Source of the DNA: Microcaldota archaeon
Lineage (GTDB): Archaea > Micrarchaeota > Micrarchaeia > Micrarchaeales > CABMGC01
DNA length: 21,693 nucleotides
Direction of reading: 5' to 3'
Assembly: GCA_027449585.1 (NCBI GenBank)
Contig: DAIDLJ010000013.1
Coordinates: 352-22,044 of the forward strand
Of the stretch, positions 15,254-21,693 are shown one piece after another (positions within the stretch are counted from its first letter, which is position 1; every line of letters starts with the position of its first letter). A program made the translations under genes and the position numbers. Below the pieces are notes generated by a model, which was not told where the DNA came from, did not search any database, and saw only the letters and a list, made by a program, of their open reading frames with translations.

Positions 15254-18200
15254 TCATACAAACTTGAGCAGGCTGAACTGCTGCTTATCACTCGTTCCTG
15301 ATGCCTCTAGCTCATTCCCAACGAATATCTCGTTTATCTCGTCCTTTATCAGGTAAAGCCTCTGCCTTATATAATTGTCCAGGCCATACTTTTCGGCAAG
15401 ATTTATCGCAACAGTAAGGTATTTCTCTATCCCCCCCTTGGATATCGTGAGCAGCAGCTTCCCCTGGTCGCGCTGGCATACTCCTGAGAGCGGCACCCGC
15501 CTGTAGTTCGCATTGCATACGGCGCACCTGAATCTCTGTTTTGAGAAGGAATGCAAGTTACCTATCAGATCGGGTATGAAGTGGCTGATTATGACTTTCC
15601 TCGCCGCGTCGGCTATCTCCACAGATTCGAGTTTTTCCATTAATGCAAATTCTGCGTCCAGCTTCTCCTGCATTGTCTTTAGCTTTGTGTATGTGCTTCT
15701 CTTCGGCGACGCAGATAGCGCCCCAGCAGATGATGCATGGCTAAAAATTAATCCCTGGTAAATGTCTTTGGTGTTGAGCCTATCCTCAACAGAGCTAATC
15801 TTCACTTCCGAAGGCGGCGAGTTCAAGTAAGTCTTCTCATAAAACTCTAACGGATAACTATCTACGGTCTCCATAACGTGGACCTCGTCGTCGACCTCTT
15901 CCGGCTTCACGTTTATTGTCAGTATAAGCGGCGTATCCATTGTGCCTCCGACCGTCTGCGGTAGGTAGTCTCTAGAGAAGTTTATGAGCGCATCAAGCAG
16001 GAGCATCGTCGTGTCTTCGTCTCCGTCGCAATTTCTTCTCCTTGCCGATATGGTGTAAGGATGGGCAAATCCTATATTTGCATCGGTGAATCCTATTATC
16101 CTGCCAAGAACTCCGCATGACGTATGCGGCGAAAGCGTTATCACAAGCTTTCCCACCATGTCCTTTGCATCTTGCGCATTGTAGAACGGCTCCAAGCCAT
16201 ATATCTTCTCAAGAGAGTCATCAACGAACTTCGATACCCTAAACAGGTAATCGGAACACCTCCTGTTTACTATGACATCCTGGTGCCTCAATTCAACAAG
16301 CTGTGATTCGTTTGTAAGGTCATTTCCCATATAATCCTTGGTGTATCCAAGGCTGCGCAGTTTTTCAATGCCAACGCCTATCTCTTCTGGATAGAAATGC
16401 GTTATCGGAACGTCGGTCGCATCGAACCTTGCAGTTCCATCCTTGAATATGTATACTCCGCGAAGCGCCCGGAGTATCCCTTTCCCTATTGGTTCTATTG
16501 TCTTATCGCGACTCATCATACCCTTCACCCCCTTTATCACAGGAGGCAACTTGTTTATCTGGAGATCCTTCATAGTCTCGGTCATGATCTTTGCAAGGTC
16601 TACTGTTCTTTTTTCGAAGGCCACAGTCTCCATGTTGCACCTCTCGCACTTCGGCCCCTGTATTATTGTTTTGCAGTTCGGGCATACTCTCTCAACATGC
16701 GTCCTTCTGTTGCAGTCTTTGCAGAATTGCGAAGGCATTATTCTCTTGCAGCTTGAGCACCTATATCTTGCAATTTCCATCTCTATATTTCCGCTGAACT
16801 TCTTTGATACTGCCGAATACGCCGAAGAGACGTTCCTGTCCCTGCCTCCAGCTGCGCCTAGAGGGAAGAGCACATTCGGCGCCGGTTTCATCAGTCTTTC
16901 CTTCGCCTTCTCGGGCCTGCCTATCCTTGCCGCTATGTATGTAGACCTTTTCGGTATCCTGAAGGCAGAGATGCTGTTGAGAAGCGCGAGCGTATCTGCA
17001 GATCCAGAAATGTCATAATTGTCAACTACGAGCTCATTTATCTTAAGGCTCTTCCTATCCGAGTCCACAAATCCAAGCGAGCACAAAAGGCTCTTTGCAA
17101 AGTCCTTCTCTACAATTATCATCCCTTCCTTAGCCTTGTGCGTCACATTAAGAAGATCCAAAGTTCTGCATATGCTCTCGCTGCTTTGCATCTCAATCCT
17201 GTCTAAGTCATCTATGGAATTTCCATAAGCCTTTGAGTTCCTTATCATATGCATTGCAAGCTCCACTATGGCGTTCCTGTCAACTGCTTGGAATTCAAAC
17301 AGGAATCTGGGATGTATGGGCACAGAATACTGCAGCGAAAGACTGTAGGCTAGGTCAAAACCGATTCTGGCATGATCTAAATCCCCGCTAAATCCGGCTT
17401 TCCTCAGCTGTGCTTCCCATAATTCTTCAACGTAACTGGTAGGTTTTAGCATCGAATTCGATTTCCTGAAGTCCCCGAATGTTATCAGCATATCTCCAAG
17501 GGAGAGTATCTTCTCAACATCATCCTTGTATCTAATAGCCGTCTCCGCGTCGTTTATTCTTAGCGATTCTCCGCTCTTTAGCTTAACAAATGGCCCCTCC
17601 AGCGAGTCCACAGGGACCGCCACGCACCCCTTTCCTGCAGAATCCATCTTGAGCTGCGTTCCTATGGCTATGAATTCGCCTGCAATTATCATTGTCGCAG
17701 GGCTGAATCCTTTCGAAGCTATTCCAGTGAACCTGCTTCTCCCATACCTGAGTCTGAATCCTCCAACATGGTTAGGATATCCAAGTATCGGCCTGCCAGC
17801 CACAAGCTCATCAAGGAATCCCGGGCCATCCTTCTGGGATGGATCTGACTTCTTTATATCCACTTTTATGATGCCATTAAGCCACTCCCAATCAAGACCG
17901 AACGGCTTGACTTCCTTAAGCAGCTTCTTGGCCTTCTGGGCTATTCCTTCGCACAGAACCAGCGGCACACCGCCCCTCACGCGGTTTGATATCAAAATTT
18001 CCTTGCCATCGTATCCTATCCTCTTGAGATTTGCATGCACTCCTACTTCAATGACCTCCGAAGGCACACCATCAACGCATACTGGGCAATTGCTTACTAT
18101 GGTTCTTAGGTCATCATCCGGCGGCTTGTACTGGAGCCGTGCGCATCTGGTGTGGTAAAGCTCAGCCTCTTCAAGATATCTCTCTACATCTTCAAGTCCG

Positions 18201-18718
18201 GGCTTGTACTGGCCTATGTTGAATATCCTTCTGGCGTAATCGGCAAGGGCGACGGACAGCGCAGCTGCAGTGCCTCCTGCGCCCCTTATCGGCCCTGCAT
18301 AGAGTACTGATATGTAATCCGTGCCATCTGGATTCTTGTATCTTCTTATGCCGGTTATTCCTTCCGTAGGCGCTACCAGGACTCCCTCTGTCAATATTGC
18401 CGCTCCAACCCTGACAGCAAGCTCTATCCTTCTCACTGTCTCAAGATTGTCAAATCTGCTGTTCTTGCACATCTCCTCGACCACATTGAAGGCGAGCTTG
18501 CTCCTCGACTGTCCCTTTGAAAGCTTCCTTATCATATCCGCAAGCCCCTGCATGTTTATCAGTCCCTCTACCCTGCTTGGCAGGTCGGGCGCCGGGAATA
18601 TCTCCACCTCCTCTTTCGGGTCGATCCCCTTGGCTCTGGCGGATTTTGCAGTAGAGTAAGCCTTGTCGAATTCCACAGCCAGAGAACCAAAGTATTCCTC
18701 AATTTCCATAAACACCAT
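15254..18718 (-). CDS. dp2: DNA polymerase D large (catalytic) subunit DP2
   Basis: The protein has 1154 residues from the ATG at 18718. A TTG just upstream and an ATG at 18709 (MEIEEYF) are alternatives. The 18718 ATG overlaps the DP1 stop as TGATG, indicating coupled translation. Recognisable parts are the N-terminal MEIEEYFGSL helix, YAGPIRGAGGTAAALSV, a Cys pair NCPVC near 211-215, a cysteine-rich multi-zinc region (about 654-696: CSSC, CKDC, CPNC, CERC), and the catalytic NCDGDED (about 897-903). The aspartates of NCDGDED are those shown to be essential in PolD. A last zinc module has Cys 1066, 1069 and 1082, but the fourth position is Asp 1085 (VCQRDQ). The C-terminus KQQFSLLKFV fits a PCNA-binding box (Q-x-x-L-x-x-F). 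No intein is present. With DP1 it forms the archaeal replicative polymerase. Confidence 0.97.
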   Translation of the reverse strand: MVFMEIEEYFGSLAVEFDKAYSTAKSARAKGIDPKEEVEIFPAPDLPSRVEGLINMQGLADMIRKLSKGQSRSKLAFNVVEEMCKNSRFDNLETVRRIELAVRVGAAILTEGVLVAPTEGITGIRRYKNPDGTDYISVLYAGPIRGAGGTAAALSVALADYARRIFNIGQYKPGLEDVERYLEEAELYHTRCARLQYKPPDDDLRTIVSNCPVCVDGVPSEVIEVGVHANLKRIGYDGKEILISNRVRGGVPLVLCEGIAQKAKKLLKEVKPFGLDWEWLNGIIKVDIKKSDPSQKDGPGFLDELVAGRPILGYPNHVGGFRLRYGRSRFTGIASKGFSPATMIIAGEFIAIGTQLKMDSAGKGCVAVPVDSLEGPFVKLKSGESLRINDAETAIRYKDDVEKILSLGDMLITFGDFRKSNSMLKPTSYVEELWEAQLRKAGFSGDLDHARIGFDLAYSLSLQYSVPIHPRFLFEFQAVDRNAIVELAMHMIRNSKAYGNSIDDLDRIEMQSSESICRTLDLLNVTHKAKEGMIIVEKDFAKSLLCSLGFVDSDRKSLKINELVVDNYDISGSADTLALLNSISAFRIPKRSTYIAARIGRPEKAKERLMKPAPNVLFPLGAAGGRDRNVSSAYSAVSKKFSGNIEMEIARYRCSSCKRIMPSQFCKDCNRRTHVERVCPNCKTIIQGPKCERCNMETVAFEKRTVDLAKIMTETMKDLQINKLPPVIKGVKGMMSRDKTIEPIGKGILRALRGVYIFKDGTARFDATDVPITHFYPEEIGVGIEKLRSLGYTKDYMGNDLTNESQLVELRHQDVIVNRRCSDYLFRVSKFVDDSLEKIYGLEPFYNAQDAKDMVGKLVITLSPHTSCGVLGRIIGFTDANIGFAHPYTISARRRNCDGDEDTTMLLLDALINFSRDYLPQTVGGTMDTPLILTINVKPEEVDDEVHVMETVDSYPLEFYEKTYLNSPPSEVKISSVEDRLNTKDIYQGLIFSHASSAGALSASPKRSTYTKLKTMQEKLDAEFALMEKLESVEIADAARKVIISHFIPDLIGNLHSFSKQRFRCAVCNANYRRVPLSGVCQRDQGKLLLTISKGGIEKYLTVAINLAEKYGLDNYIRQRLYLIKDEINEIFVGNELEASGTSDKQQFSLLKFV

Positions 18719-20241
18719 CAACTAAATGAGTTATTGAAGTCAACAATCGACATCTCCCCCTTCTTCGCCTCGTGCACCGGCAGCATCGCCGGAGTAGGTA
18801 TATGCCCCATCCTCACCTGGAATCCAGTCCTTGCCTGCCATGTCCCGCTGTTGACTATGAGCGTTCCATGATATTCGGCGTATCCGTTCTTATGTAAGTG
18901 GCCCATATGCATTATATCAGGCACTTTGTCTATCACCATCGAATCATTCTTTGAGGGTACTATCGGATTGTCGCCATATATCGGTGAGAGGTGTCTTCTC
19001 TTGAGAACCTCTAGCATCGCTCCTTCGGGCTTTGAATAGCTGCATCCGGGTATTCCTTGTATGATTGAGTCTAGAGAAGTGCCATGGTATCCAAGTATCC
19101 TCATGCCATTTAGAGTCACGTATCCCGGGTTTGACACCAGATGTATGTTGCTGAGCTTAAAGTCCTTGTAGAATTCCTGCGGAAGAGGAGGCTGCGGCTC
19201 GGCTCTCTGCACTGCATCATGGTTTCCAGTAAGTAAAAACACATGTACATATTCCGGAACCTTGGAGAAGAGAGTGAACATCTCTGAATATTGTTTGTAT
19301 ATGTCATCTATAGCAAGCTCCTTCTCCTGGTTAGGATACACGCCTATACCATCTACTAGGTCTCCGCTTACCACTATGTACTTGAGCTTCTCCGCAAGCT
19401 CTTTCTTGTAATCATATTTCCCATTCACCCATTCAAGGAACTTGTCAAACTGCTTCTGCATGAAGAGCTTGCTGCCCACATGCACATCCGACATGAACGC
19501 TATACCAAAATCCTCCTCGGTTCTCCTGCGCTGCCTGATTGGTATATCTGGATAAATCAGCGAATTGGCTATTACAAAAGGCCCGGATATCTTTCCGCGA
19601 ACTGCGACAACCTCGTCACTTACTATCTTCGAAGCGCTGTCAAACAGATCAGCATACCGCGCAGCGGCATCGTTTTGCGGTTTGTAGAAGAGCACATTCG
19701 CAGTTCCAGTCTCATCCTCAAGTTTTAGCAGCACGTGTCCTTTCTGTGTTACCCTCTTCTCATAAACCATCCCAGCTATGACCACTTCCCTTCCATCAGT
19801 ATACTGCTTTATGCTCTCTATGCCGTATGCCATGCCCGACGCCCTGCTGCTGTTGCTGTCCGATATTATTGCCTTTATCCTGCGAAGCCTGTCATTGAAA
19901 AGATTTGCAAAGTCGGATACCTTGCCAGAGGTCTTCTCCGTGGCAACGTTTTTTATCTCAAAGTCCTCCGGCATCTCCTTGGCCGCAGGCTTGAAGTTTG
20001 GCGACCTTATTATCTCGACCTTCTCTTGCTCTGGATACTCCTCATTGTCGTTCATTAGGGCGACGAGCATTTCTTTTGTAAGCACCTGCATGCCCTCCCC
20101 AGATCCAAACTTGTCACGCGCATGTGCGATTATGGCCTCAAGGTCCACTCCAACAAGATCCCAATCAGTAATCTCCGAACTCACTATGGCTATTCCGGCG
20201 AGCCTTCTTGCAAGTTCTTTGACGAGTTCATCATTAGCCAT
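18718..20241 (-). CDS. dp1: DNA polymerase D small (proofreading) subunit DP1
   Basis: The protein has 507 residues. A small N-terminal helical domain (about 1-60) and a flexible acidic linker lead to an OB-fold (about 145-235, with GTANVLFYKP). A calcineurin-like phosphoesterase core follows: FMSDVHVGS (Asp 252, His 254), VVSGDLVDG (Asp 294), LLTGNHDA (Asn 340, His 341), GYHGTS (His 386) and MGHLHKNGY (His 448, His 450). All metal ligands expected for an active Mre11-like 3'-5' exonuclease are present, unlike eukaryotic polymerase B-subunits where they are lost. The ATG at 20241 follows a GGTGA ribosome site and a TATA box. The stop overlaps the DP2 start. The core is of the same superfamily as the long phosphoesterase at 1854-4592, though the two are not close in sequence. 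Confidence 0.97.
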   Translation of the reverse strand: MANDELVKELARRLAGIAIVSSEITDWDLVGVDLEAIIAHARDKFGSGEGMQVLTKEMLVALMNDNEEYPEQEKVEIIRSPNFKPAAKEMPEDFEIKNVATEKTSGKVSDFANLFNDRLRRIKAIISDSNSSRASGMAYGIESIKQYTDGREVVIAGMVYEKRVTQKGHVLLKLEDETGTANVLFYKPQNDAAARYADLFDSASKIVSDEVVAVRGKISGPFVIANSLIYPDIPIRQRRRTEEDFGIAFMSDVHVGSKLFMQKQFDKFLEWVNGKYDYKKELAEKLKYIVVSGDLVDGIGVYPNQEKELAIDDIYKQYSEMFTLFSKVPEYVHVFLLTGNHDAVQRAEPQPPLPQEFYKDFKLSNIHLVSNPGYVTLNGMRILGYHGTSLDSIIQGIPGCSYSKPEGAMLEVLKRRHLSPIYGDNPIVPSKNDSMVIDKVPDIMHMGHLHKNGYAEYHGTLIVNSGTWQARTGFQVRMGHIPTPAMLPVHEAKKGEMSIVDFNNSFS

Positions 20242-20248
20242 TAAGAAG

Positions 20249-20253
20249 TCACC
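20249..20253 (-). promoter_or_regulatory. Ribosome binding site of DP1
   Basis: The minus strand reads GGTGA about seven bases before the ATG at 20241. This complements the archaeal 16S rRNA 3' end and fixes the start. Most leading genes here look leaderless, so this messenger is one of the few with a usable Shine-Dalgarno site. Confidence 0.6.
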
Positions 20254-20281
20254 ACAGCCCCCAGAATATTAAACTGGCTAT

Positions 20282-20290
20282 CTTTATAAA
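20282..20290 (-). promoter_or_regulatory. TATA box for the DP1-DP2 operon
   Basis: The minus strand reads TTTATAAAG. It predicts transcription near 20260 and a leader of about 18 bases carrying the GGTGA site. The polymerase operon therefore has its own promoter in the 121-base gap after UPF0147. Confidence 0.55.
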
Positions 20291-20362
20291 ATTGCCACAA
20301 AAAAGCGTGTAAAATAGTTAACCAGAATATAAGCCAATGCCCTTTAATGGGCAAAATGTCCT

Positions 20363-20632
20363 TCACTCCTTTATTGATTCAAGGTCGCTAAGCAGATTCC
20401 AGACTACGGTCCTTGCATAGGGGGGCAGGTTTATGTCATTGCTTATCTCGTCTATCTTGTAAGTTGCAGCAGAAGACCTAACAGAATATCCTGCCTCCGG
20501 CTGATCCAGCGCCTTCCTTGCGTCGCTAAGAGCGCTCTTCACGTTCCTTGGAACGCTGTTGTCATTAAGTAGCATGTCTATCTGCTGCTTTATTTGCACG
20601 ATCTTCGCGTCAAATTCCTTGTTAGCTTCCAT
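20363..20632 (-). CDS. UPF0147 family protein
   Basis: The protein has 89 residues from the ATG at 20632. The reading frame stays open further upstream, but that stretch lies inside the tRNA gene and is not coding. It has the family pattern: a helix, then DNSVPRNVKSALSDARKAL, a short linker, SSAATYKIDEISNDINLPPYART, and VWNLLSDLESIKE at the C-terminus. UPF0147 proteins are small all-helical archaeal proteins of unknown function. The start codon is only 14 bases after the end of tRNA-Arg(TCT), with no room for a separate promoter of normal spacing outside the tRNA. The message is therefore probably released by tRNA 3'-end processing. DP1 follows after 121 bases. Confidence 0.88.
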   Translation of the reverse strand: MEANKEFDAKIVQIKQQIDMLLNDNSVPRNVKSALSDARKALDQPEAGYSVRSSAATYKIDEISNDINLPPYARTVVWNLLSDLESIKE

Positions 20633-20646
20633 GTAAACCACACAAC

Positions 20647-20721
20647 CGGGCCCGACGGGATTTGAACCCGCGACCATCACCTTAGAAGGGTGCTGCTCTA
20701 TCCAAGCTGAGCTACGGGCCC
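20647..20721 (-). tRNA. tRNA-Arg (anticodon TCT)
   Basis: The minus strand folds with acceptor stem GGGCCCG/CGGGCCC, D stem GCTC/GAGC with GGATA in the loop, and anticodon loop CTTCTAA giving TCT (AGA, AGG). The T arm has GCGGGTTCAAATCCCGT, the same as in the other two arginine tRNAs. A20, C35 and a G discriminator support arginine. The outermost anticodon-stem pair is a G-A mismatch. It has no intron or encoded CCA. It lies nine bases after tatD and 14 bases before UPF0147, all in one direction. Confidence 0.92.
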
Positions 20722-20730
20722 AACAGCTTA

Positions 20731-21486
20731 TCATAGGGAAAAGAGCTTTTTAACGTTTTGCGTTATCTGCGCCGACGTTTCATTGAATGGCAATCCTTTG
20801 AGCTCGGATATCCACTCTACCGTCCTTATGACGTCAAGAGGGCTCTTTCCCACTACTGGTGAGTCCGTCTCAACTGATATGTTACTTATGTTAAGTGCAT
20901 TTATAACCCTTTTCCTCCTCGATGACTCCGTTGGCGGTATCGATATAAGATAACCAAGTCCTGCAAGCTCTTGGGCCATAGTCTCATCTCCCTCAAAGAA
21001 GTGAAACAGTGCTTTACTAACTGCATGTTTCTTGACAAGCGCAATCACATCAGTAATTGCTCCTCGCGAATGAACAACTATTGGTATGTCAAGTGATTTT
21101 GCCAGTTCTATCTGGCGCTCGAACACACGCATCTGAAGTAACTTTTCCGGCCCTACTTTGTAATCCAGGCCTATCTCGCCTACACCGACGACCTTCTTGT
21201 TAGCCTTCACAAGGCCGGCTATTTCATCTATAAAATCTTCGTCTGTAGCTGCATTTTGCGGATCGATTCCTATAACTGCAAATACCATCTCCCCGTCAGC
21301 TACCTGTATGGCAGCCATGCTTGACAACCTGCTGCCTCCAGCAGTTATTATGGTACTTAAACCACCCAACCTGGAGTCCTTCTTTATTATCTCAGGCTCC
21401 TGGAACATATCCAGATGGCAATGCGCATCTATTAGCTCATTTCCAATAAGAAGAGATTCTTTGCTCTCTGTAACCTGCTTTAGCAT
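20731..21486 (-). CDS. tatD: TatD family metal-dependent hydrolase (DNase)
   Basis: The protein has 251 residues and a TIM-barrel metallohydrolase pattern: LIDAHCHLD (His 22, His 24), GVGEIGLDY (Glu 104), PIVVHSRGA (His 139), FHFFEGD (His 162) and VETDSP (Asp 208). These are the metal and catalytic positions of TatD enzymes, which are 3'-5' DNases or related phosphodiesterases in DNA repair and turnover. The family's usual GIHPH loop reads GIDPQ here, so one substrate-side histidine pair is absent. The ATG at 21486 follows an AGGTG site at good spacing and lies 15 bases after the upstream gene, so it is part of an operon. A tRNA gene follows on the same strand. Confidence 0.9.
   Translation of the reverse strand: MLKQVTESKESLLIGNELIDAHCHLDMFQEPEIIKKDSRLGGLSTIITAGGSRLSSMAAIQVADGEMVFAVIGIDPQNAATDEDFIDEIAGLVKANKKVVGVGEIGLDYKVGPEKLLQMRVFERQIELAKSLDIPIVVHSRGAITDVIALVKKHAVSKALFHFFEGDETMAQELAGLGYLISIPPTESSRRKRVINALNISNISVETDSPVVGKSPLDVIRTVEWISELKGLPFNETSAQITQNVKKLFSL
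20746..20753 (-). promoter_or_regulatory. TATA-like box for tRNA-Arg(TCT), inside the end of tatD
   Basis: The minus strand reads TTAAAAAG, centred about 28 bases before the tRNA 5' end. The promoter thus lies within the last codons of tatD. It could also supply UPF0147 through read-through. Confidence 0.4.
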
Positions 21487-21501
21487 CAGAACACCTGCAA
21501 A

Positions 21502-21693
21502 TCATTCTCTCCTAACCTTTATCAGTGCGGCCTTCTTGTCGAAATCCTCAATGTTTATATCTATTCTGCTCCTTCCGTCGCTCTCAATCTTCACACTGGC
21601 GTCATCAACCCTGTTATTTACGAAGTCCTTTAACGCCTCCCTCATATGGTGCTTCCATAATGCCACATCGCTCGGATTAGGCACAGCCCCCTT
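21502..21693 (-). CDS. C-terminal fragment of an unidentified protein (cut by window edge)
   Basis: The frame is open from the window edge to the stop at 21502-21504. It gives about 63 residues with a GTG at 21684 that need not be the start. The visible part reads AVPNPSDVALWKHHMREALK, then a helix to strand region with DASVKIESDG and INIEDFDKKAALIKVRRE. I do not recognise the family. The alternating charged strand at the end suggests a small alpha-beta domain. It lies 15 bases before tatD and is probably the upstream gene of the same operon. Confidence 0.6.
   Translation of the reverse strand, partial: KGAVPNPSDVALWKHHMREALKDFVNNRVDDASVKIESDGRSRIDINIEDFDKKAALIKVRRE

Noticed and set aside
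17526..18158. Long open frame of 210 codons on the plus strand.
   Set aside because: It lies wholly antisense to conserved DP2 sequence, has no family resemblance and no start signals.
15254..18718. Intein within DP2 (common at this site in Thermococcales), and likewise within PolB.
   Set aside because: Lengths are normal for uninterrupted proteins and the conserved motifs NCDGDED and YADTDS are continuous, with no splicing-domain sequence.
20261..20330. Nine-base direct repeat CCAGAATAT flanking the DP1 promoter region.
   Set aside because: It is short, AT-rich and present only twice; it is consistent with chance.
20338..20353. Hairpin TGCCC-TTTAAT-GGGCA after UPF0147 as a terminator.
   Set aside because: The stem has only five pairs and no T-run follows on the minus strand, so termination is not supported.
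20633..20734. Extension of the UPF0147 reading frame through the tRNA gene to 20734.
   Set aside because: The added residues are the translation of a well-formed tRNA-Arg, and the UPF0147 family starts at the ATG at 20632.
1..21693. CRISPR arrays, insertion sequences, integrases or attachment sites.
   Set aside because: No regularly spaced repeats, transposase or recombinase motifs, or tRNA-flanking direct repeats were seen anywhere in the window.

Overview
The window is chromosomal DNA from an archaeon. The evidence is both subunits of DNA polymerase D (DP1 and DP2), an archaeal family B polymerase, a Sec61-alpha-type SecY, a type II methionine aminopeptidase, a UPF0147 protein, TATA boxes placed about 26-30 bases before start codons, and tRNA-Arg genes with a G discriminator. 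PolD argues against Sulfolobales and other Thermoproteota. The very tight packing, the redox-type DUF929 protein and the gene mix suggest a small-genome lineage such as an acidophilic Micrarchaeota-like organism or a Thermoplasmata relative. That placement is inference from gene content only.

Layout. At the left edge lies the start of a deoxyribose-phosphate aldolase gene on the minus strand (1-229). It diverges from a two-gene plus-strand unit: a membrane-anchored thioredoxin-like DUF929 protein and a small membrane protein with a Cys-x-Cys pair (327-1853). A very long minus-strand protein follows (1854-4592). It pairs a motif-complete metallophosphoesterase at the C-terminus with an apparently inactive phosphoesterase-like half at the N-terminus. 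Next comes an anion-type ABC transporter module (4800-7598): a stand-alone AAA-associated domain protein, an ATPase, and a permease in which two membrane domains are fused. A plus-strand pair joins a V4R-like protein directly to SecY (7671-10139). A TauE/SafE permease (10393-11199) sits behind a strong promoter and a perfect 18-bp palindrome that looks like an operator.

Two tandem minus-strand tRNA-Arg genes (anticodons CCG and TCG) occupy 11210-11368. They are followed by a plus-strand run of a SecB-like protein, family B DNA polymerase and methionine aminopeptidase (11466-15250). This run converges, with only three bases between, on a minus-strand block. In transcription order that block reads: the tail of an unknown gene, a TatD-family metal-dependent hydrolase, tRNA-Arg(TCT), UPF0147, DP1, DP2 (21693 down to 15254). 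DP1 and DP2 are translationally coupled by a TGATG overlap.

Together the right half holds the catalytic subunits of both archaeal replicative-type polymerases, end to end, with protein-maturation and nucleic-acid enzymes. The left half is envelope and transport functions. No CRISPR array, insertion sequence, integrase, intein or intron-bearing tRNA was seen. Intergenic space is minimal: three convergent gene pairs abut or overlap at their stop codons. The least expected items are the two-headed phosphoesterase, the palindrome in the TauE promoter, the lost fourth cysteine in the DP2 C-terminal zinc module, and the tRNA gene 14 bases upstream of a protein start codon.
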